Below are positions 1-5,033 of a DNA stretch of 5,033 bases, one piece after another (positions within the stretch are counted from its first letter, which is position 1; every line of letters starts with the position of its first letter). The DNA is taken from positions 1 to 5,033 of the forward strand of contig JAGCOQ010000080.1 of the NCBI GenBank assembly GCA_017642625.1. Reading direction: 5' to 3'. The notes beneath the pieces were generated by a model that saw only the letters and a program-made list of their open reading frames with translations, had not been told where the DNA came from and searched no databases. This DNA comes from Alphaproteobacteria bacterium. Lineage in GTDB: Bacteria > Pseudomonadota > Alphaproteobacteria > Rs-D84. Made by a program: the position numbers and the translations under genes.

Positions 1-272
1 GATGAATTGCCCGAAGAATATTGTTTATACAACGCACTGCGGTTTGATGGCTGTGTATAATACATATTCTTGCCATCTTGGACTTCATATGTCTTGGTTG
101 TTGTGCGTGTTTGATATTTTGTGTAATCAACATTTTCACGTGTTCTGGTCGCCGGTCCGTTTGTTAAATCCGCGCTTGAACCCGCACGTGTTCCCCAATT
201 TGTTGCAGAATACGCAGGCGCAACGCTAATCAACGCGGCTGCAATTGCTAATAAAGATAATTGTTTTTTCAT
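1..272 (-). CDS. Exported protein of unknown function, N-terminal 90 residues (cut by window edge)
   Basis: The frame opens at an ATG on the minus strand (270-272) and stays open for 90 codons to the window edge, so the C-terminus is missing. An AAGGAG Shine-Dalgarno sequence lies 9 bases upstream and a TATAAT box lies further up. The N-terminus is a typical Sec signal peptide: MKKQ, a hydrophobic core (about residues 5-18), then APAYSA, with cleavage likely between residues 20 and 23. The mature part is polar and rich in Thr, Tyr, Arg, Ser and Asn, with a run of four Thr/Arg-Thr positions near residues 56-60. It has no cysteine and no hydrophobic segment in the visible portion. I do not recognise a family. 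Export to the periplasm or beyond is well supported; function is unknown. The gene follows ftsK in the same direction but appears to have its own promoter. Confidence 0.82.
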   Translation of the reverse strand, partial: MKKQLSLLAIAAALISVAPAYSATNWGTRAGSSADLTNGPATRTRENVDYTKYQTRTTTKTYEVQDGKNMYYTQPSNRSALYKQYSSGNS

Positions 273-281
273 ATTATATAT

Positions 282-287
282 CTCCTT
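282..287 (-). promoter_or_regulatory. Shine-Dalgarno sequence of the exported-protein gene
   Basis: The minus strand reads AAGGAG here, nine bases before the ATG at 270-272. It is the strongest evidence that the minus-strand frame is the real gene rather than the plus-strand frame opposite it, and it fixes the start codon. Confidence 0.8.
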
Positions 288-296
288 TTAATCAAG

Positions 297-302
297 ATTA
301 TA
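297..302 (-). promoter_or_regulatory. Probable -10 box of the exported-protein gene
   Basis: The minus strand has a perfect TATAAT at 302-297. A start of transcription near 290 would give a leader of roughly 18 bases that just includes the Shine-Dalgarno site. No good -35 hexamer is found at 16-18 bases upstream, where the sequence is a T-rich run (about 320-326). The A/T tracts further up could act as an UP element, but that is inference. Confidence 0.45.
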
Positions 303-368
303 TCATAAAAAACCCCATAAAAAAAGCCTAAACTACAAAAAATCTTTTTTGACAACATACCTATGGTT

Positions 369-2567
369 TTACAGGATATGCCGCTTGTTATTGGCGTCTG
401 GCGCACTTACAATGCCGTCTTGTTCCATACGTTCCATTAAACTGGCCGCCTTGTTATAGCCAATTCCCAATCGTCTTTGTAAATATGATATGCTTGATTT
501 CTTGTCGCGACGGACGATTTCGACCGCTTGGGAATAAAGTTCATCATTCTTACCCTTGGGCGCGCCACCAACCGCCATTGTCGAACCGCCCCCTATTCCA
601 CCGCTGTCATCTTCGGCATCCGTCACAGATGTATCATATTCCGGTTCGCCTTGGGATCGCAGGAAATCGCCAATTCTTTCCAATTCGTCATTATCAATCA
701 ACGCGGCATGGATACGCACAGGTGGTTTGCCCCCTTCGCTGAACAGCATGTCGCCACGTCCCAATAATTGTTCCGCCCCCTTGGTTCCCAATGTGGTCAT
801 AGAGTCAATCACACTACTGGCTTGGAACGACAAACGCGTTGGGAAGTTCGCCTTGATAACACCGGTAATAACATCAGCCGACGGACGCTGGGTCGCCATA
901 ATCAAATGGATACCAGCGGCACGTGCCTTTTGCGCGATACGTTGGACACAGGCTTCGACCTCTTTACGCGCAACGGACATAAGGTCGGCAACCTCGTCAA
1001 TAATAATAACAATGTATGGCATATCGGACAGGTCAACTTCTTGCGTTTCAAACAGCAATTCGCCCGTTTCTTCGTCCGTTCCAACGGCAACTTGACGCGT
1101 CAATGTTTCGCCCGCTTCGCGCTTTCTTGCCGCGTTGGCATTATACTGTTCTATGTTTTGCGCGTTCAAAAGTTGTAATTGTTTATAACGCGCCTCCATT
1201 TCGCGGACCGCCCATTTAAGTGCATTAACAGCCGGTTGCGGTTCCAATTTCACGATTGGCGTAATAAGGTGCGGTATATCGTCCCAGAAACCAAAATCAA
1301 CACCCTTTGGATCAATAATAATCAACTTACATTTATCCGGCGTGAAATGATAAACAATAGATGTAATAATGGATTGCACGAACACAGATTTACCAGACCC
1401 CGTGCGCCCCGCCACCAACATATGTGGCATCTTTGCCAAATCAAAATACATTGGTTCGCCACCAATATTCACACCCAACCCCAATGGTATTTTGTATTTA
1501 GAATTAATGAATATATCGTTTTCAACCAAGTCGCGGAATCGCACCGTATGCGGATTAACATTTGCGATTTCAACACCAATATAATTTGAACAAGGCAATG
1601 GCGCGATACGAATACTGGCGGTCGCCATGGCGCGTGTCATATCCTTGACCGTATCGGAAATACGCGCGATACGCATACCGGCATCTGGCAAGAATTCATA
1701 CAATGTGACGATTGGACCCGGCTTGATATTTTCAACCTTGCCATAGACACCATATTCTGCAAAGTGTGTTTCCAGCAAAGATGCCTGACGCTTTAATTCA
1801 GGGGTCACAACATTTTTACCGAAATTAGATGCCTCCAAAAACATTGGGTCGGGCAATTCATATTCACCCGAACTGCGTTTGGCCGCGGTGCGTTTCTTGG
1901 CTGCACGCGATTTGCGTTTTGGTTTATCTTCTTCCTCTTCTTCTTCAGCCTCTTCCTCTTCTTCAGCTGGTGGAACCAAGTGGAACAAAGACAATACCCA
2001 GCGCACCGAACGCCATACTGACATCAATATAGCCTGAACATGCGCAAACTTTATATGCAACAAGATTCCGCCCAAACATATAAATAATGCCAAGCACAAC
2101 ATACCAACCAACACGCACCAATTACCAATCAAGCCACCAATGTCGGTTGCGGCAATCGCGCCAAACAAACCACCAAACGATCCCGACGGTGCAATCAAAC
2201 CGAACCCAGCGGCACCGGCACATACCGCAATAAAGCCACGCAAAATATTATATTCGGGTGCATATTCGGCGTCCCAATTCATTGCCATTGATACGCCCCA
2301 ACGCATTACGCATAAAAATAAAAACAGCGATGGTATAAACCCAATGACATAACGCACAAAACCAACGGCATTGCCCATAAATGATTGACGACCAAATGTG
2401 CTGGCACACGCAAAGCCATCTAAATAAGAATTATGGAACATCAGCGCCAAAACAGACCACAACCCAATCAACAATACCGCCACGCCAAATGTGCGCTTTA
2501 AAAACGCGCGAATTGCGCCGGATACACTTTCTGGTAAAAACTTGGATTGCTGTTTCATATGATGCAT
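369..2567 (-). CDS. ftsK: DNA translocase FtsK
   Basis: FtsK is a septum-anchored, ATP-driven hexameric motor that moves double-stranded DNA during division and helps XerCD resolve chromosome dimers. Residues 1-200 hold about four membrane helices (roughly 27-44, 68-89, 109-127, 144-170). A short linker follows: an acidic run (201-214), then a Lys/Arg-rich run (215-231). The alpha/beta motor begins near 240. Walker A is GRTGSGKS (387-394). Walker B is an IIIDE strand with Asp524 and Glu525. MATQRPSADVITG (557-569) and GAEQLLGRGDMLF (597-609) are FtsK signatures. After a Gly-rich hinge (about 652-672) the gamma winged helix (676-728) carries the QRRLGIGYNKA helix expected to read polar KOPS sites. 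At 732 residues it is a normal short-linker FtsK, complete and ending at TAA. Positions 586 and 590 differ from the usual SKIDSRT motif. Start: ATG at 2567 or, three codons later, at 2558; neither has a clear Shine-Dalgarno sequence. A terminator lies just upstream, so it is probably transcribed on its own. Confidence 0.96.
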   Translation of the reverse strand: MHHMKQQSKFLPESVSGAIRAFLKRTFGVAVLLIGLWSVLALMFHNSYLDGFACASTFGRQSFMGNAVGFVRYVIGFIPSLFLFLCVMRWGVSMAMNWDAEYAPEYNILRGFIAVCAGAAGFGLIAPSGSFGGLFGAIAATDIGGLIGNWCVLVGMLCLALFICLGGILLHIKFAHVQAILMSVWRSVRWVLSLFHLVPPAEEEEEAEEEEEEDKPKRKSRAAKKRTAAKRSSGEYELPDPMFLEASNFGKNVVTPELKRQASLLETHFAEYGVYGKVENIKPGPIVTLYEFLPDAGMRIARISDTVKDMTRAMATASIRIAPLPCSNYIGVEIANVNPHTVRFRDLVENDIFINSKYKIPLGLGVNIGGEPMYFDLAKMPHMLVAGRTGSGKSVFVQSIITSIVYHFTPDKCKLIIIDPKGVDFGFWDDIPHLITPIVKLEPQPAVNALKWAVREMEARYKQLQLLNAQNIEQYNANAARKREAGETLTRQVAVGTDEETGELLFETQEVDLSDMPYIVIIIDEVADLMSVARKEVEACVQRIAQKARAAGIHLIMATQRPSADVITGVIKANFPTRLSFQASSVIDSMTTLGTKGAEQLLGRGDMLFSEGGKPPVRIHAALIDNDELERIGDFLRSQGEPEYDTSVTDAEDDSGGIGGGSTMAVGGAPKGKNDELYSQAVEIVRRDKKSSISYLQRRLGIGYNKAASLMERMEQDGIVSAPDANNKRHIL
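1926..1967 (-). repeat. Low-complexity Glu-codon run in the ftsK linker
   Basis: On the minus strand this is a run of GAA/GAG codons encoding 11 Glu with one internal Ala and flanked by Ala and Asp (residues 201-214). On the plus strand it appears as a CTT/CTC simple-sequence tract. It lies in the unconserved linker between the membrane and motor domains, is directly followed by a basic segment, and keeps the reading frame. Such a tract could vary in length between strains. Confidence 0.75.
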
Positions 2568-2570
2568 TTT

Positions 2571-2576
2571 ATCATA
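2571..2576 (-). promoter_or_regulatory. Possible -10 box of ftsK
   Basis: The minus strand reads TATGAT at 2576-2571, one mismatch from TATAAT, in the 37-base stretch between the upstream terminator and the ftsK start. A start of transcription about seven bases on would fall near 2564. That would place it between the two candidate ATG codons and favour the one at 2558 with a very short leader. No convincing -35 hexamer is present at the right distance, so this is a weak call. Confidence 0.25.
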
Positions 2577-2604
2577 AAAAAGGTAAAAGTGTTAGCGCGA
2601 TTTG

Positions 2605-2636
2605 AAAAAAATAAAACCGCCATTTCGGCGGCTTTT
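2605..2636 (-). terminator. Intrinsic terminator after the PAP2 gene
   Basis: On the minus strand a five-base-pair GC stem, CCGCC/GGCGG (2631-2627 paired with 2621-2617), closes a five-base loop and is followed by TTTT A TTTTTTT (2616-2605). It starts within six bases of the PAP2 stop codon. The other side also has six T residues (2633-2638) on the plus strand, so the hairpin could work in both directions, although no plus-strand gene is seen to need it. It separates the secF-S41-PAP2 unit from ftsK. Confidence 0.82.
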
Positions 2637-3320
2637 TTATTTCCGTTTAAACGCAAGATATTTCACAATATCGGCGGCAACCATACCAATAAATGCACCC
2701 AATATAACATCTGTTGGCCAATGCGCCCCAATCGCAACACGCGACGCACCAACGATTATTGCCAATGTCCATGTAATCGGCTTTATTTTTGGTGCCAACA
2801 TACCCGCCATAATCAAACCAGCAAATGTCGCGGTTGTATGACCCGACGGCATGGAATTAAACGCCCACTCTAACGAGAAAGGACGAAATCCAGTTATACC
2901 CAACGCTTCAAAGAATATCGGACGGAAACGACCAACACATATTTTAATAATCTTTGCGACAATGCCCGCCGACAACACAGACGAGAAAATCAAAAATGCA
3001 TAGTTCGTGCGAACCTTGCTCATAAAATCTTTAAAGAATACGACAATGCTAAACTTACTTTTTGGGTTTTTATATTTAACACCTAGATCTAGCGACTTTT
3101 TTACATAAACGACAATTAATAACAACGCCGTTAAAATTAACCAAACTTTTGCATCAAAAATATAGTCAAACAGATACCACGCCTTGCAATCCAATTTACG
3201 CAACAGGAAATACAACGGCTTATCAAACCACAACATTCCCAATGCAATAATCAAGGCGGTTATACCCGTCCCATATTCCAACCATTTCGTTTTCAATTTG
3301 TTATCTGATGTTAAAAACAT
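2637..3320 (-). CDS. PAP2-family membrane phosphatase
   Basis: This is an integral inner-membrane enzyme of the type 2 phosphatidic acid phosphatase family, which removes phosphate from lipid phosphates or diphosphates on the periplasmic face. All three catalytic motifs are present in order: K-x6-R-P as KICVGRFRP (126-134), PSGH (158-161), and SR-x5-H-x3-D with Ser193, Arg194, His200 and Asp204. About six hydrophobic segments fit the fold (near 15-32, 56-73, 107-125, 162-177, 182-198, 205-219). The 227-residue length is normal. The ATG at 3320 follows an AAGGTG Shine-Dalgarno site by five bases and lies 15 bases after the S41 stop, so the two genes are co-transcribed. The substrate cannot be told from sequence. 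Undecaprenyl diphosphate recycling (PgpB-like), lipid A dephosphorylation (LpxE-like) and phosphatidylglycerol phosphate hydrolysis are all possible. The intrinsic terminator follows at once. Confidence 0.9.
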   Translation of the reverse strand: MFLTSDNKLKTKWLEYGTGITALIIALGMLWFDKPLYFLLRKLDCKAWYLFDYIFDAKVWLILTALLLIVVYVKKSLDLGVKYKNPKSKFSIVVFFKDFMSKVRTNYAFLIFSSVLSAGIVAKIIKICVGRFRPIFFEALGITGFRPFSLEWAFNSMPSGHTTATFAGLIMAGMLAPKIKPITWTLAIIVGASRVAIGAHWPTDVILGAFIGMVAADIVKYLAFKRK

Positions 3321-3335
3321 ATCCGCACCTTTTTA

Positions 3336-4856
3336 TTATTCCGCAATCAAGCGATTGTAAACTTTTTTGTCTGTCAAGATTTTGACCGCAACCGCCGCCG
3401 CCACAGAATCTTCGTCTGCGCCACTGGTGATTGTTGGGCAACCGCGACGAATATCGTCCACGGGCACTTCGGTCATTTTATTAAAGTCAGTCGCATTGAA
3501 ATAATTGTTTATTACATTAAGGAAAAACGCATTGCGCTGTTGCGTTGTGCGAATATTAGACAAGCATACAATCGGGAATATTCCGCGACCGTCTATTTCG
3601 CGCCCTGTTCCCGTCTTTAACGCCTTGTTCATTAATTCCAGCGCACCACCATTATTCAAATTAAGACGTGATGATATACGCGCAATTCCCGCCGTTGGTG
3701 TTCCGACCAACACGCCACGACCATTTTCATAAAATGCGCCCGCTATTGCTTCGGCGGTGCCACGTGTCATATCAGACATTAATACAACAACCGGCACATC
3801 CGTCACCGCATTGGACCCCGGCACAACTTCAACTTCTTCGGTCGCGGTTTGCGCAATACGCATAACTGGTTTTTGTCCGATAAACAGCCCCGCCAATTTC
3901 GCCGCCGCACGTTCATCATTACCCGTCGCAGTGCGCAAATCCAAAATTACCCCCTCTAAATCTGGGTGCTGAGCCAATGCTTCGTTCACAATCGCAACCG
4001 CCCCATTTGAAATATCATGCACAACAACTTCAAGTATTCCATCTGTATCATCATCTGTGGCACGATGCACCACGTCGGCATCCGCCAACACTATTGTCGC
4101 ACGACGCAAAACAACATCACGATTGCCCGACGGAGTAATTAACTTTATTTTAACGGTGCCAGAATTGAAACCGTCCATTACCGCTTCCAATTCTTCATCT
4201 GACATATCGGCAACACGCACACCGTTTATCTCTGCGATTAAATCGCCACTGCGCACACTGGCGGTATCGGCGGGCGACCCTTTGAATATACCATGGATAC
4301 GAAAGTTTCCACGTTCATCACGCGCACCGGTTATACCAACACTGGTCAAAATACGACCATCTTCGGTCACCTCTGCTTTGCGTGAAAAAATATACCGTCC
4401 ATGTTCGTCAATGCCACGCATAAGTGCATCCACAACCATTTGGTATGTTTCGCTTTCGGTTGCAGAATGCATGACCGGATCGTTCGCACGCAACTTTAAA
4501 ACAAGGGCGGTTGTAATTTCGCCAAAACCATTCCAATCGTTTGCAGACGGGCGTGGATAATTTGCAATAATTGTATCGCCCCACACCAAAACAACACGTT
4601 CATCGGTCGCCGCGATATGTGCATTACGACTTAAAGTTTCCAAACTTTCAATCGCGACATTTATGCTTTTGCCCGCCCATTTTACCGAATCTAATTTTTC
4701 ATATATGTCGGCAAAAGTATTTGACATATCAAACACGCGCAAGCCGTCTTGGACAGGTTCGTCTTCGAAAAACAAACCTTCGCAAAACGCAGGGGACGCA
4801 ATCATCACCAACGAACAAATTGCCAAAGTTTTAAATAACTTTCTTATCGTAATCAT
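3336..4856 (-). CDS. Exported PDZ/S41-family protein, probably a catalytically inactive CtpA/Prc relative
   Basis: This 506-residue protein resembles C-terminal processing proteases (family S41). A signal peptide occupies about residues 1-25 (basic MITIRK, hydrophobic core, cleavage near SPAFC). An N-terminal helical region (about 40-170) is followed by a PDZ domain (about 171-256, with GSPAD and RSGDLIAEINGV). The S41 core begins near 272 and includes VILDLR (303-308), VVVLMSD (356-362), TRGTAEAIAGAF (364-375) and GRGVLVGTPTAG (379-390). DGRGIFP (422-428) matches the usual end of the core. Aligned ungapped with the family T-A-S-A-S-E motif, the nucleophilic Ser is Gly366, and the general-base Lys 25 residues on is Ile391. 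The active site therefore looks lost while the fold is kept. The start is supported by a strong GGGAGG site eight bases upstream. It begins 26 bases after secF and ends in tandem TAA TAA stops, 15 bases before the PAP2 gene. A scaffold, adaptor or peptide-binding role in the periplasm is inference. Confidence 0.87.
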   Translation of the reverse strand: MITIRKLFKTLAICSLVMIASPAFCEGLFFEDEPVQDGLRVFDMSNTFADIYEKLDSVKWAGKSINVAIESLETLSRNAHIAATDERVVLVWGDTIIANYPRPSANDWNGFGEITTALVLKLRANDPVMHSATESETYQMVVDALMRGIDEHGRYIFSRKAEVTEDGRILTSVGITGARDERGNFRIHGIFKGSPADTASVRSGDLIAEINGVRVADMSDEELEAVMDGFNSGTVKIKLITPSGNRDVVLRRATIVLADADVVHRATDDDTDGILEVVVHDISNGAVAIVNEALAQHPDLEGVILDLRTATGNDERAAAKLAGLFIGQKPVMRIAQTATEEVEVVPGSNAVTDVPVVVLMSDMTRGTAEAIAGAFYENGRGVLVGTPTAGIARISSRLNLNNGGALELMNKALKTGTGREIDGRGIFPIVCLSNIRTTQQRNAFFLNVINNYFNATDFNKMTEVPVDDIRRGCPTITSGADEDSVAAAVAVKILTDKKVYNRLIAE

Positions 4857-4882
4857 TGTCGTCCCCTCCCTGATAATTATCT

Positions 4883-5033
4883 TTAATATTTTGTTTCACG
4901 CAAATTAAAGTGATACAAAATAACATTAGAGATATAAATACTGGTCAGTGTTCCCATGATGATAGAGAATGTCATCGCAATCGCAAATTCTTGCAACACT
5001 TGACCACCAAATATATACAGACCAATCAACGCC
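4883..5033 (-). CDS. secF: Protein-export membrane protein SecF, C-terminal 49 residues (cut by window edge)
   Basis: Only the end of the gene is visible, read from 5032 to the TAA at 4883-4885. SecF pairs with SecD in the inner membrane and uses the proton motive force to help proteins leave the SecYEG channel. The visible part starts with LYIFGGQVLQEFAIAM and continues through MGTLTSIYIS. This matches the last two membrane segments of SecF, where the family has LYxFGGEVLxxFAxA and a VGTYSSIxIA helix, followed by a short polar tail ending in RETKY. The position next to an exported S41-family protein fits an envelope gene cluster. SecD has related motifs, but the immediate stop after the last helix fits SecF or the end of a SecDF fusion; the missing upstream part would decide this. 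Confidence 0.85.
   Translation of the reverse strand, partial: ALIGLYIFGGQVLQEFAIAMTFSIIMGTLTSIYISNVILYHFNLRETKY

Noticed and set aside
2..229. Open frame of 75 codons on the plus strand starting at an ATG at the left edge
   Set aside because: It has no ribosome binding site in view, its protein is rich in Cys and His with no coherent domain, and the minus strand here holds a frame with a good signal peptide and a strong ribosome binding site.
327..355. TTGTCA (355-350) as a -35 box for the exported-protein gene
   Set aside because: With a 17-base spacer the -10 would read TTTAGG, a poor match. The perfect TATAAT at 302-297 is too far away to pair with it.
307..370. Possible ftsK terminator formed by AAACCATA and TATGGGGTTT arms, or by the CAAAAAAGATTTTTTG palindrome
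   Set aside because: The long hairpin needs a two-base bulge and a loop of about 42 bases, and the palindrome has an almost pure A-T stem with a two-base loop. Neither is convincing, so how ftsK transcription ends is unresolved.
556..1095. Open frame of 179 codons on the plus strand inside ftsK
   Set aside because: It lies opposite the highly conserved FtsK motor, has no recognisable domain and no ribosome binding site. It is explained by the codon use of ftsK.
4057..4560. Open frame of 167 codons on the plus strand inside the S41-family gene
   Set aside because: Ser/Thr/Pro/Arg-rich, family-free translation typical of an antisense shadow of a coding region; the PDZ domain on the minus strand explains the bases.
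4782..4793. Lipoprotein signal (lipobox) around Cys25 of the S41-family protein
   Set aside because: The residues before Cys are Pro-Ala-Phe, which do not fit the [LVI][ASTVI][GAS]C consensus; an ordinary signal peptidase I site is more likely.

Overview
This window looks like a chromosomal piece of an alphaproteobacterium. The best evidence is the FtsK motor domain: the stretch between Walker A and Walker B (residues about 484-512, an LTR...G...ETGE..xE pattern running into a P-Y-I-V-x-I-I-D-E Walker B) has the form I know from alphaproteobacterial FtsK proteins. Base composition is moderate and leans to AT. All four stop codons in the window are TAA and intergenic gaps are short, which would fit a compact, possibly host-associated genome. 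The lineage below class level is inference only.

Every gene I can support is on the minus strand, so transcription runs from high to low coordinates. At the right edge (4883-5033) is the C-terminal end of secF, a subunit of the SecDF protein-export complex. It is followed after 26 bases by an exported PDZ/S41-family protein (3336-4856). After another 15 bases comes a membrane PAP2-family phosphatase (2637-3320). These three genes look like one envelope-related transcription unit. It ends at a clear intrinsic hairpin terminator (2605-2636) directly after the PAP2 stop codon.

The gene for the FtsK DNA translocase (369-2567) comes next and must be transcribed largely from its own promoter. It encodes a four-helix membrane anchor, a short acidic-then-basic linker, the RecA-like motor and a C-terminal winged-helix gamma domain. 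Left of ftsK, a 96-base AT-rich intergenic region carries a TATAAT box and a strong Shine-Dalgarno sequence. These precede a secreted protein of unknown function (1-272) that runs off the left edge. This gene is easy to miss because it is cut by the window edge and has an open frame opposite it on the plus strand.

The most notable point is that the S41-family protein keeps the fold signatures of a C-terminal processing protease but has Gly and Ile where the catalytic Ser and Lys should be. It is probably a pseudoprotease. I see no mobile element, CRISPR array, tRNA or rRNA, and no clearly new multi-gene system.
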